Below, piece by piece: positions 8,687 to 17,999 of a DNA stretch of 64,000 bases. The notes under the pieces were generated by a model. The model had not been told where the DNA came from. It ran no database searches and worked only from the letters and a program-made list of their open reading frames with translations. The position numbers and the translations under genes are program-made. Origin of the DNA: Deltaproteobacteria bacterium (lineage in GTDB: Bacteria; Desulfobacterota; Desulfarculia; Adiutricales; Adiutricaceae); the NCBI GenBank assembly GCA_031276865.1, contig JAISMF010000040.1:1-64000 (forward strand). The letters are read 5' to 3'. How positions within the stretch are numbered: position 1 is the first letter of the stretch; each line of letters begins with the position of its first letter.

Positions 8687-9766
8687 TTATAAAACGATGG
8701 GCTTCTCTTCTCCCGTCAGCACCCTCAAGGCGCCGCGGGCGAGGGCCTCGTTTTCAAACTCCCCGGGGTAGACGGCCAGGGGGGCGAGTTTTCCGACGCG
8801 GTCCCCCACCCTTTTCACCAGCCTTTCGCTGTGGGCCATGCCGCCGGTTAAAATCACGGCGTCCAGATCGAAGTTCAGGCAGGCCGCGTAGTGGCCGACC
8901 TCCTTGGCTATCTGGTAGAAAAGCGCCTCGATGACCAAAGCGGCGTAGGAGTCTCCGGAGTCGGCCATACGCTCGGCCTCCCTTAGATCGGCCGTGCCCA
9001 GATGCGACATGAGGCCCGCGTCGCCCCTGATGACGCGGTGGGCCTCGGCCTGGCTTAGTCCCCGCTCGTAGCACAGAGCGAGCATGACCTCGGTCGCGAC
9101 CGTGCCGGCGCGGTCGGCGGTGAAGGGGCCGTAGCCCTCGCCCGCGTCGTTCGCGTCCACCACCAGACCGTCCCTGTGGGCCCCCACGGAGATGCCGCCG
9201 CCCATGTGGGCCACCACGAAGCGGCAGTCCTTGTAAGCCTTTCCCATGTTGGCGGCGTGCCTTCTCGCGACCATCTTCTGATTTAAAGCGTGGAAGCGGC
9301 CCCGGCGCTCGCTGCCCTTGAGGCCGGAGATTTTCGCGACCTCCGTCATCTCGTTTACGGAGGACGGATCCGTTATATAGACGGGCGCGCCGGTTTCGGA
9401 GGCGAGGGAGAGCGATATGGGGGTTATGATCCGGTTTCCGTGGATTAAGGGTTTGTCCGGAACGAAGAGCTCCATTAAAAGGTCCCGGTACCTTCCCGCC
9501 ACGAGGTAGGTGCCCCCCCGGTGGGCCTCGGGAATGGTCGCCCCCCTGGCGGCGATGGCGGCGAAGTCCCTCGTTTGGAAATTATTCTCCCCAAGCCAGT
9601 CCGTGATGAGCTTCTTCCGGTAGACGATTTGATCCGCGGCGGTGGGCGCGGCCCGCATCTCGGATTCGGAGTGCCTGAGGGTGGCGTCGGCTAAAAGTTC
9701 GAGATCCTCGTAAACCGCCACCTTGGAGGAGGTGGATCCGAGATTCAAGACCAGAATCTTAAACAT
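8687..9766 (-). CDS. buk: Butyrate kinase
   Basis: 359 residues, a normal length for butyrate kinase of the acetokinase/ASKHA fold. It makes ATP from butyryl-phosphate (or a related acyl-phosphate) in the cytosol. The phosphate-1 motif VLNLGSTSSKVAV is at about 5-17. RFVVAHMGGGISVGAHRDG (about 183-201) and AVILTGGMAHSERL (about 302-315) are the family's phosphate-2 and adenosine regions. It is second in the operon. The pair with phosphate butyryltransferase two genes away shows a substrate-level phosphorylation route. A separate acetate kinase gene lies at 55948-57159, so this enzyme probably serves a longer or modified acyl group. Confidence 0.9.
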   Translation of the reverse strand: MFKILVLNLGSTSSKVAVYEDLELLADATLRHSESEMRAAPTAADQIVYRKKLITDWLGENNFQTRDFAAIAARGATIPEAHRGGTYLVAGRYRDLLMELFVPDKPLIHGNRIITPISLSLASETGAPVYITDPSSVNEMTEVAKISGLKGSERRGRFHALNQKMVARRHAANMGKAYKDCRFVVAHMGGGISVGAHRDGLVVDANDAGEGYGPFTADRAGTVATEVMLALCYERGLSQAEAHRVIRGDAGLMSHLGTADLREAERMADSGDSYAALVIEALFYQIAKEVGHYAACLNFDLDAVILTGGMAHSERLVKRVGDRVGKLAPLAVYPGEFENEALARGALRVLTGEEKPIVL

Positions 9767-9848
9767 GAAAATTCACGTCCTATCCGCGCCCCCCAACCGG
9801 TCCGGCCGGCGGGAGGCGCCTTGAAGTTGAAAGCGTATGGGAAAAGGC

Positions 9849-11015
9849 TTATAAAACGCCGTCGTACATCTTCCCCAGGAGCTCTTTCGTTTGGTCCTCG
9901 GTAAGCTTCTTGGCCGAAAAGGGGTAGCAGCCGTCCTTGGTCACGAGCGGATGGGCGGAGACGACCGCCTCCCGGGTCACGCCCTTTTGATCTTTCAAGG
10001 CCGGAAGCTTGATTTCCTCTTTGAATTTCAAAACCGCCTCGCCCACCTTCCGGCCGATGGAGATGGGATCCCCCGCCGAAGACATGTCGAGGCCCATGGC
10101 GGAGCCCACCGCCCTTATCTTTTCCGGAACGGCGTCGGAGACGAAACAGAGCGCCTGGGCGATGGCCGCGCCCACCGCGAGCCCGTGGGGGAGGTGCAGG
10201 GTCGCCCCGATGGAGTGCCCGAAGCAGTGGCCCAGATGGGGAAGCGAGTTGGCGAAGGCGGTACCGGCCATCATGGCGGAGATGGCCACCTTCTCCCTGG
10301 CCTCGCGGTCGGAACCGTCGGCCACGGCCCGGGGGAGGTGGCGGACGAGGTTTCCGATGGCCTCCTTGGCCAGGGCGTCGGAAACCGGATTGGTTTTATT
10401 GTTGGTCGCGCACTCGGCCGCGTGGGCGAAGGCGTCGATTCCCGTTATGGCCGTGAGGAGCGGCGGAAGGCCCATCATGAGTTCGGGATCCACGATGGCC
10501 AAAGTGGAGAGGTTGCAGTTTTTGGAGCGGATGGTGGTCTTTCTCCGGGCCTTGACGTCGGTCACGATGCAGGAGAGGGTGCACTCGCTGCCGGTTCCGC
10601 CCGTGGTCGGGATGAGGAAGATGGGAAGACCGGGGTTGGTGGGTTTTCCGCCCAAAAAGTAGTCGGAGAGAGGCGAGGGGTTGCCCATGAGGACGTTTAT
10701 CCCCTTGGCGGTGTCCAGGACGCTCCCTCCGCCCACTCCGATGACGGCCTCGACTTTCGCCTCGCGGCCCACCTTTCCGCCCGCCTCGATGGAGACGTCG
10801 GTCGGGTCGGCCGCCACGTCCTTGAAAACGACGTAATCGATTCCGGCGTCTTTTAAACTCTTTTCCACGCCTTTGGTGAGGCCGGCGTTTTCAACGCCTT
10901 GGTCGAAAACGAGAATCGCCTTTTTAACTCCGAGTTCGGCGCATTTCTCGCCGATGGCCAGGGAGGCTCCGAAGCCCATGAGGGCGGGAGCGCAGATTGA
11001 AAAAGTGGATGTCAT
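9849..11015 (-). CDS. Iron-containing (type III) alcohol dehydrogenase
   Basis: About 388 residues with the fold and motifs of group III metal-dependent alcohol dehydrogenases. The nucleotide-binding GVGGGSVLDTAKGI is at about 93-106, PTTGGTGSEC at about 136-145, and the metal-binding aspartate and histidines lie in TGIDAFAHAAE and LPHLGHCFGHSIG, followed by HLPHGLAVG. It interconverts an alcohol and an aldehyde with NAD(P)H. The ATG at 11015 has GGGAGG four bases upstream. It is first in the operon and lies closest to the sigma-54 promoter. The product aldehyde would feed the CoA-acylating dehydrogenase two genes downstream, or the pathway may run as a reductive sink. The exact substrate (alcohol, diol or sulfonate-type) is not determinable here. 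Confidence 0.88.
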   Translation of the reverse strand: MTSTFSICAPALMGFGASLAIGEKCAELGVKKAILVFDQGVENAGLTKGVEKSLKDAGIDYVVFKDVAADPTDVSIEAGGKVGREAKVEAVIGVGGGSVLDTAKGINVLMGNPSPLSDYFLGGKPTNPGLPIFLIPTTGGTGSECTLSCIVTDVKARRKTTIRSKNCNLSTLAIVDPELMMGLPPLLTAITGIDAFAHAAECATNNKTNPVSDALAKEAIGNLVRHLPRAVADGSDREAREKVAISAMMAGTAFANSLPHLGHCFGHSIGATLHLPHGLAVGAAIAQALCFVSDAVPEKIRAVGSAMGLDMSSAGDPISIGRKVGEAVLKFKEEIKLPALKDQKGVTREAVVSAHPLVTKDGCYPFSAKKLTEDQTKELLGKMYDGVL

Positions 11016-11203
11016 AAAACCTCCCACGAGTGTTCCGCCCGGTTAAGCGAGGCGGACATGCAGGTCAAAGCGCGCGTCTTTGACAATTTTTAAGAAATAA
11101 AAAATTTTTTAATTAATCTGATTGGAAAACGGGCGCTTAAATCTTTCGATCCGTGTTCCACGCGGCCCCGCCGAATTAGTCGAAATTTTTCAAAATCCGC
11201 TTA

Positions 11204-11220
11204 AGCAAATAATCTGCCAA
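11204..11220 (-). promoter_or_regulatory. Sigma-54 (-24/-12) promoter of the catabolic operon
   Basis: Minus strand TTGGCAGATTATTTGCT matches the -24/-12 consensus YTGGCAC-RNNNN-TTGCW, with GG and GC exactly ten bases apart. Predicted transcription starts near 11193, leaving a leader of about 180 bases before the alcohol dehydrogenase gene. The divergently encoded sigma-54 activator makes this assignment strong. Confidence 0.8.
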
Positions 11221-11383
11221 GTGGATTAAGCGTTTAAATTACGGCTTGGAGATTACGGAAAAGCCCAAAAAAGAGGAGGCGATTTGGATGATTTCTTAAA
11301 AAAATTCTCAAAATTTCTTATAAATTCGAGAAAATGAGAAAAAAAACCGTCAGCTTCAAAGAGCTAACGGATCAAAATAGAAG

Positions 11384-11420
11384 TTGTAAAAATCGTTGGT
11401 TTTAGATTGTAAAAAACGTT
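11384..11420. promoter_or_regulatory. Candidate activator-binding direct repeat
   Basis: TTGTAAAAATCGTT (11384-11397) and TTGTAAAAAACGTT (11407-11420) are 14-mers differing at one position, 23 bases apart. They lie about 165-215 bases upstream of the sigma-54 promoter, the usual enhancer distance. That the neighbouring activator binds here is inference. Confidence 0.4.
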
Positions 11421-11715
11421 TCGGAGTTAAAATATTTATTAAAATTTCTTTTTATTTAACATTCAATATTTGCGTAAAATCCAAGTTTAGGAGTAACATG
11501 CTGAAAATTTTATAAACCGCCGGAAATCAATCGTTAAAAATTTAACCTTGAAATTATTTTTCCCAAATCAATCCACGCTCTTTTTTTTAAAAAATAAAAA
11601 AACGTTTTTTAAAAGTGAAAAATTTGAAAAAATGTTTTTAGACGCGTGCATGGCGAAAAAAAATGAGCGCGGGAAATAAGGATGGTAAAGCGAAGGGAGG
11701 AACGCGGAGGAAAAT

Positions 11716-13848
11716 TTGGGGGGTGGAAACGGAGAAGACCAAAAACGATTTAAAAGAATGGACGCTGAAACGAACGGATGGCGGGACGGGAAACAAACAT
11801 GGGGAAGCGTGATAATGAAAACTTTTAGAATAGGAACTGACGCCAAAGATGATACGGCAAGGGAGAGCTCGGCGTTTCACGGCGACGGGAGCGACTTTTT
11901 CACGGATCTTGGGGAGATATTCCGGGCGAAAACGCTCTTCCTCAAGACGGGCGAAATAAGCCGCTCCGTCCGGCCGGAAGTGGCGAGGTCGTGGATAAGA
12001 TCCAAAAAAACGGTGGATCCGGCGGCGCCTCTTATTAGCGTCCGGGCTTTCGAAACGCGGGGAACTTTGAAAAGAAACAAGGATTTGATAAAACGCGCCT
12101 CCGGAGCGCTGGAAACCGCGTACAACGCCCTCGACGACCCCCGTTACGCTCTTTTCCTTTCAGACGAATCCGGAACCATCCTCCATGTGATGGACGGCGC
12201 CCTCGAAGAGGGCTCCGGAAACGCCTCCCCGCGGCCGGGACAATCGCGCGCGGAAATATTTTTCGGGACGAACTCGGTGTGTTTGGCTCTTTCACACCGG
12301 AAAGACGCTCTGGCGCTTGGGGCGGAGCATTTTTTAATCCGGCTGCACGAAACCGCCGGCGCCACGTCCCTTATCCGGAATAAAACAAACGAGATAGTTG
12401 GAACCGTCACCCTCGCGTTTCCTTCCTCCATGTTCGATTTAAGACTCCCCGCCGTGGTAAAATTATGCGCCTCCATGATCGAAAAGGATATGGAGCTCCA
12501 CGGTTTTTCCAAAATCCTGGATGACGCGCTCGAACATGTGGAAGAAGCGGCGCTAGTAACGGATTCGAATTTGAAAATTTTAACGTCTAACGGAAAATTT
12601 AAGGAGTTCGCGGGGACGAAGAAAACCGATCTTTTAAGCCTCGACGTGAAAAAGATGTTTCCGGAAATAGATTTTGCAAGCCTCCTTGGCGGCCCGGACG
12701 CGTCCGCGGCCGGGGAGGTCGACATGTTCGTCGGAAACAGCCGCCGGCGGGTGTCTTTTCACTTCCTTGGCGCCGAAAGCCGGGCCGCGTGCGACCGCGC
12801 CGCGATTATTTTTCGGGAGGCGCGCTCTTCGATCGCGGCGCCGGGAAAAACGAACGGAAGGGAGCGTTATTACAATTTCAGCGACATAATAACCCGGGAC
12901 CCCGCCATGGAGAGCCTCATCGGCGACGCCAAAAGGATGGCCGAACTGGACGTTCCGGTGTTAATCACCGGCGAAAGCGGGACGGGCAAGGAGCTCTTCG
13001 CCCAGTCCATCCACAGCGCCTCCCGGCGTAAGGACAATCCCTTCATCGCCGTCAACTGCGCGGCTTTGCCGGGAAACCTCATCGAAAGCGAGCTTTTCGG
13101 CTACGACAAGGGGGCCTTCACCGGCGCCGGCCATGAGGGAAAACCCGGAAAATTCGAGCTGGCGGACGGGGGGACCATCTTCCTAGACGAGATAGGCGAG
13201 CTCCCCCTGGATCTGCAGGCGAAAATCTTAAGGATCCTGGACGACTACAAGGTGGCCAGGATCGGGGGCCTCAGGGCGAAGCCGCTGGATATAAGGGTGG
13301 TCGCCGCCACCAACCGCGACCTGTACGGCGAGGTGCGGAAAAACAACTTCCGGCTCGATCTGTTCTACCGCCTGAACGTCTTAAGCCTGCACATCCCCCC
13401 CTTAAGGGAGCGGCGGGACGACGTGGAATTGTTCTTGGCCTATTTCGTGAATCTTTTAAACGCCGAAAACCCCCGCTTGGAAAAAAAGAGGGCTCCCGGG
13501 GAAATCCTGGAGATTTTGCGGTCCTACGATTGGCCGGGAAACGTCCGCGAACTCAGAAACGTCGTCGCCAAGTCGTATTTCCTCTCCCCCGGACCCGAAA
13601 TAAGCCGCCGTCATCTGGCCTTTCCGGAAAAAGCCCCGCCGGAGGCGGGGCTTTCGGCCGAACCGGCGGACCTGCCCGCGGAGCGGCGTATAATAGAGGG
13701 CGCCTTGGAAAAATCAGCCGGCCGCGTGTTTCCGGCCGCGAGGCTCCTAGGGATGCCCCTTTCCACCCTGTACAGGAAAATCTCCAAATACAAAATCGAC
13801 CGCCGGAAGTTCGCCCGTAAAAACTATAAAGGCTTCGAAACCGGCTGA
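11716..13848 (+). CDS. Sigma-54-dependent transcriptional activator, AcoR-like
   Basis: Up to 710 residues. The N-terminal part (about 70-270) resembles the GAF-like sensory region of AcoR-type regulators (RPEVARSWIRSK, then AEIFFGTNSVCLAL). A PAS-like segment follows at about 285-395. The AAA+ domain (about 400-640) shows Walker A GESGTGKE, the sigma-54 contact GAFTGA, and Walker B GGTIFLDEIGE. A Fis-type helix-turn-helix closes the protein (AARLLGMPLSTLYRKISKY). The first start is a TTG with GGAGG five bases upstream; ATG 11815, preceded by GGGGAA, is an alternative that drops 33 residues. It is divergent from the alcohol dehydrogenase operon with its -24/-12 promoter, so it is probably the pathway-specific activator responding to a substrate or intermediate. 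Confidence 0.9.
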   Translation: MGGGNGEDQKRFKRMDAETNGWRDGKQTWGSVIMKTFRIGTDAKDDTARESSAFHGDGSDFFTDLGEIFRAKTLFLKTGEISRSVRPEVARSWIRSKKTVDPAAPLISVRAFETRGTLKRNKDLIKRASGALETAYNALDDPRYALFLSDESGTILHVMDGALEEGSGNASPRPGQSRAEIFFGTNSVCLALSHRKDALALGAEHFLIRLHETAGATSLIRNKTNEIVGTVTLAFPSSMFDLRLPAVVKLCASMIEKDMELHGFSKILDDALEHVEEAALVTDSNLKILTSNGKFKEFAGTKKTDLLSLDVKKMFPEIDFASLLGGPDASAAGEVDMFVGNSRRRVSFHFLGAESRAACDRAAIIFREARSSIAAPGKTNGRERYYNFSDIITRDPAMESLIGDAKRMAELDVPVLITGESGTGKELFAQSIHSASRRKDNPFIAVNCAALPGNLIESELFGYDKGAFTGAGHEGKPGKFELADGGTIFLDEIGELPLDLQAKILRILDDYKVARIGGLRAKPLDIRVVAATNRDLYGEVRKNNFRLDLFYRLNVLSLHIPPLRERRDDVELFLAYFVNLLNAENPRLEKKRAPGEILEILRSYDWPGNVRELRNVVAKSYFLSPGPEISRRHLAFPEKAPPEAGLSAEPADLPAERRIIEGALEKSAGRVFPAARLLGMPLSTLYRKISKYKIDRRKFARKNYKGFETG

Positions 13849-13880
13849 AAAGGAGCTCCGGAAAGGGCGCTTACGGCAAA

Positions 13881-14249
13881 TCACTTCCTCTTTCCGTCGA
13901 CCTCCCGCAGAAGTTCGTGAAAAAACACTCCCGCGTCCACCTTCTCTCCGCCGGGGAGTATCACCTGGTAGGGCTTTCCGCTCATCGACGATTTGGAGGC
14001 CAGATGGTCCACGAACTCCTCGGCCGTTTTAATCCGGCTCCCGGCCCTTTTGAGCTTGGATCTGAGGTGGGACACGGCTTTGTCGACGGGATACTCCTTT
14101 TCGTTGCGCACGAAAGTCACGTCCGTCCTGGAGGAAAGAAGCGAAAGCAACGCGTCCACCCTTTTCAGCTCCCCGCCATCCAGAGCCCGGGCCTGGGCGC
14201 TTAACGCCAAAAAAATCAAAACCGTCGCCAGGATCAGCGCTCTCTTCAT
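13881..14249 (-). CDS. DUF5329-like exported protein
   Basis: 122 residues with a clear signal peptide at the start (MKRALILATVLIFLALSAQARA), so the mature protein is periplasmic. The mature part matches the pattern I associate with DUF5329: a helical start, TFVRNEKEYPVDKAVSHLRSK, then IKTAEEFVDHLASKSSMSGKPYQV. ATG 14249 is preferred over upstream in-frame codons because GGAG stands seven bases before it and because it begins the signal peptide. It is convergent with the sigma-54 activator, with a 32-base gap and no obvious terminator. Function of the family is unknown. Confidence 0.7.
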   Translation of the reverse strand: MKRALILATVLIFLALSAQARALDGGELKRVDALLSLLSSRTDVTFVRNEKEYPVDKAVSHLRSKLKRAGSRIKTAEEFVDHLASKSSMSGKPYQVILPGGEKVDAGVFFHELLREVDGKRK

Positions 14250-15193
14250 AATCCGTCTCCACATTATTGGAATCCGGCCCACGCGGGGCGCCCGCGAGCG
14301 CTCGAACCCGAAAGCCCCCCGCGCAGCCTGATTTTCATGATACCCTCGGGGCGCGTCGGGATCAAGAACCCTTCCGTTTCAGCCGGACCCCCTCCCGGAG
14401 GCTTTCCGCCGGCGCTCCCCCCATCCCCGTCTCCGGACCCCCGCGGGCGGGGCTTCGCCATCCTCCGCCTACCGGAGAAAAGCGATCGGGGGAAAACCCG
14501 CTTTTCCGGCGGGCTTTTTTCGCCTCCCTCTATTAAAAAAACGGCCCGCCGCCGGTCCGGACGCGGGACGAAACGCCGAAGCGACCGTCTTTCCCTCCGG
14601 CGGAAAGCGGCGGAGGGATGGACGAAGGGGACGGGTTGAAAAAATAATTCGAGGAGACGATGGAAGAGGAGCGACGGAGGGGAGGGGTTTCAAATGACGA
14701 GCCGGAAAAGGCGCGGAGCCGGGGGGATCTTATCGGAGGAGGGGAAATTTAAGCGAAGAGGGGAGACGAACAAAGGGCCCCGAGGCGAAACGCCGAAGCG
14801 TTTCAGCCCGAGGGCCCGTCCTTTTCGCGCTGTCGCCTGACGGCCGTGAGTTCCGGCGTTCCGTCCGCCGATCCGGCGGACCGGGCCGCGGGCGGGGATC
14901 TGGGGGTCGAACTCGGGAGCGCGACTCCTTACGGAACCGGAAGCCGTCCCGGATCCGCGAAGAGCGCGAACTCCCCCGGGGATGGGTCCTCCGCCCGAAA
15001 CGAGAGGAGTCCTTCCCCGCCGGGGGAGGCCGGTTCCGCCGAAACGAAGAATCGTCCGCCCCGCCCCCTTGCGCGGTCAGGCTCGTCCGTTTCACCGCCG
15101 GCGTTCGCCGCCGCCCCGCGCTTTATTAATTCCGGGACCGAACCCGGAATTGCTCGATCCCCGCCCTTGGCCGGCCGGAAAAGGCCGGGCCCC
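14250..15193. other. GC-rich stretch without a supported gene
   Basis: Long open frames occur on both strands, but they are rich in Arg, Pro and Gly, lack ribosome binding sites and resemble no family. This is what random GC-rich sequence gives. There is a short CCGGCC/GGCCGG stem near 15170, just past the end of the lysine-rich gene. Confidence 0.5.
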
Positions 15194-15436
15194 CTATTTC
15201 TTCTTAGCCCCGCAGGCCGCTCTGGCGCGGGGGACGGCGGGTTTGACGTCCGCGGCCTCGGGCCGCTTGGACGCGGCGGGCTTGGCCTTCGCCGCCTTGG
15301 CGGACGGAGGGTCTTTGACGGCGGCGGTCGAAGCGGTTTTCACGGCTTTGGGTTTGGCCGGCTTCTCCTTGACGGACGGCTTGGCCGCGGTCTTGGCGCC
15401 GGGTTTGGCGTCGGCTGTTTTGGTCTTCGTGGGCAT
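15194..15436 (-). CDS. Small Lys/Ala/Pro-rich histone-H1-like protein
   Basis: 80 residues with about a quarter lysine, plus alanine and proline, beginning MPTKTKTADAKPGAKTAA and ending GAKKK. There is no folded domain; the composition is that of H1-like tails of bacterial nucleoid proteins. A strong GGAGGT five bases before the ATG supports translation. It is isolated between two gene-poor stretches. DNA binding or compaction is an inference from composition alone. A related broken lysine-rich frame lies at 20157-20341. Confidence 0.65.
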   Translation of the reverse strand: MPTKTKTADAKPGAKTAAKPSVKEKPAKPKAVKTASTAAVKDPPSAKAAKAKPAASKRPEAADVKPAVPRARAACGAKKK

Positions 15437-17999
15437 ATGGCACCTCCAAAAAAAAATTTAAAAACATTCTTATACTAACACCGCTAAACAAAATTACAAC
15501 ATTTTTTTTTGTTTTCGAAGGGGGAAGTAAATAAATTTTTTTTCGCGTTTAACCTTTCAACAACCCGGACGGAGCCATCCTCGAAACAGGCCTTACGCCC
15601 TGAAAGCCGCGTTTTCTCTGGGATATATCCTTTGAAAATTTCCACCCAAAGCCTTCGGCCGCCCGACCCGCCGATTGAAACAATTTTTTAGCCGAAAATT
15701 TTTTTTAAAAAACTCCCTCCTTCAACTCATTTGAAAAGGCTCGGCGCCCCGCCCCGCCCCTGCGGGGCGGGGCTTACGGCCCTCCCCGGCGGTAGGGGGC
15801 GACGCCTCTTGAAGGCTCCGCCCAAAGCGCGCGCGCGACCCTCGCGGAGGGAAGCCGGCCGAAATAGGCGCCGGCGCCGGGAAAACGGGGCGGCGCTCAA
15901 GAAAGAGAGCGCCGAGGGAAATCTCCCCGCGACCGCTCCGAAACGGTCGAAAGGGTTAGTTCCGGATCCCTTTTCCGCCCGGACGAGCTTCCCCCCCCCC
16001 CTCCGGCGCGCCGGAAGAATTGAACGCCTCCGCGCTTCCTAGACGAGAAGGAAACCGAAAAAGATCCCTTCCGGACGCGCGGCGGCGTGAAATTTTCTTC
16101 CGGCGGATAAAATCCCCGGCCCGACAAGCCCGACCCGGCCCGCGGACCAACCCTGCCCGCGGCTTTAAGGAGGGCCGCGTTCCTCCGCCCGGACGAAAAG
16201 CGGGGGGCTTTTCGACCCGCAACTCAAGGACGCCGGAACCCCCGGAAATTTTATTGCGAAGGCGCTCAAGACTCCTTTCCGAAATGGCCGAACGAATCAG
16301 CCTTCCGCGTCTGAAGCCTTCTTCCCGGCGGATTTAACGGAAACTCCCGTTCCGGCCTTCTACGTTTTCCTTGGAGCTCTCCCTTATCCCTCCAGGGAAC
16401 GCCTCCCGTCCCGCCCGCCGGGGCCTTGAAGGACGAGCCTCCCCCGGCGGAAATTTCCGGAGATGGAGTCGAAAGCCGCGGCCTTCCCGCCGGATCTCCT
16501 AAAGGAAAAAGCCGCGAAAGGAACCCGGACGAACAACCCCGGACGAAGAACCCCGGCGGAAAACCTTCAGGGAAAAGAACGCCTTATAAAAAATCGGCGT
16601 ATCAACCGGAAGACGGCTCCCTGGAAAAAGCCGGATCGCTTCCGAACGCCTCGTTTCGGATCGCCCGGCCCGGGGCCGGAGAACGGACGCCTGAAACGTC
16701 CGGCGGACGGACGCGCTTTTCGCGGGGCCGCCGACGCCCAGGCTTCCGGAAATTTCCCGGCCTCCCCGGGCCGGAAAAATTTCCCAGCCGCGGTCATGGT
16801 TTCCTTCCCGTTCCGGAAACCCGGCTTAAGGCCATCGTTCGGGCTCATTCGGGCGCGTTTCGCCGTTTCCCTCCCAAGCGCTTCCCAGGGGGACGACTTC
16901 ATCCCCGTTTTCTTTCGAAAATAACCCGTCTCCCCGCCACCATGAGGCGAAAGATCGCCCTCCCGCCAATCGCCCGGAAAGCGGCTGAAAGCCGGCTCTT
17001 AAAATCGGTGGCGGAAAAGGGGGAATCCGGCCGGAAAACGGCGGCGCCCTAATTCCCCCGACCCCGCGGAAACTCCCTATTTTCCCAAGCGCTCCCCGGA
17101 CCGGCCTAAACTTTTGATTTCACGCGCGGCGCCCGGACGAGCGCTAACTTTTGATCGCGCCCGCGTTTAGAAGCCCCTCTTAAACTCATGACCCCGCGAG
17201 GGTGACCGCCTGGCGGGTTAAAAGTCTTGACGCGTTTGCGAAAAATCCCCACCTGTTTTTAAGATTATGCGACAAGATACTTTATGAGCTTTATAGCGTT
17301 ACGATTTATCCCGCATTTCGTACGCCGCCTCTTGAATAATTTTCATAACGGACTTTTCGCGCGCGCGTCAATCTTGATTGAACGCCTTGGCTCCGGAACC
17401 GTTTAATTGATGAAGGAAAGACTTTCCCCCCCCTCTCCGGCGGAGGGACCTCATCGACTTCCGCGCTGGCCTGAACGGAACAATAATTTTCGCTCGTTAA
17501 ATTAAAAATTAATTTTTTAACGCCCCGAAATTGAATCCCGATGGAAGCGGAACCCACCCCCTATGAGACGCCCGGAAGACTTACGGCCTTAGTTTCACCA
17601 ATAAACGGTATTCTGTATTTTAATTTTACATATTGTATCGGCGCCCCCCCTTTTTTTTCACCACCCCGCCGGGCTCGGTCCGCGAGGGATCCCGAGGGCG
17701 ACCGGAAACAAAAGCCCTTCAAACCCCAAACTTCGGGCTTCGGGACAAAGGGCCGCGCAATATGCTAGAATGTTTTGTTTTTAAACTTTGAAGAGGCCTA
17801 CACCCGTTTCCCTCCCGCGGGGCGTCCGGATCGGATCATTATAAAAAGCCTCCCGGACGGAAAGCCTTGAACGCCGATTTTCCCGACCCTTCAACCCGAT
17901 AACGGTAAAGCCTGTCTTTTCCGGGTTTCCCCGAAACGCCTTTTTGAAACGGAAAACCTTGAGAGTTTCCATCTATCCGCCGGAGACGAGGAACGAGAT
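15437..17999. other. 2.6-kb stretch without a supported gene
   Basis: 15480-15720 and 17260-17650 are AT-rich; the rest is very GC-rich. Open frames are long by composition, the longest being 16426-17052, but they have no start signals and no recognisable domains. At 17343-17369 the sequence CATAACGGACTTTTCGCGCG recurs almost exactly at 29691-29716. TATGCTAGAATG at 17761 could be a -10 region for tamA, but no matching -35 is seen. Confidence 0.45.

Noticed and set aside
4559-9766. Bacterial microcompartment operon
   Set aside because: The enzymes are of the type found in microcompartments, but no shell protein genes or N-terminal encapsulation peptide is visible.
16426-17052. Long plus-strand reading frame of 208 codons in GC-rich DNA
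   Set aside because: Arg/Pro/Lys/Gly-rich, no start signal, no domain; overlapping frames of similar length on the other strand show it is a composition effect.
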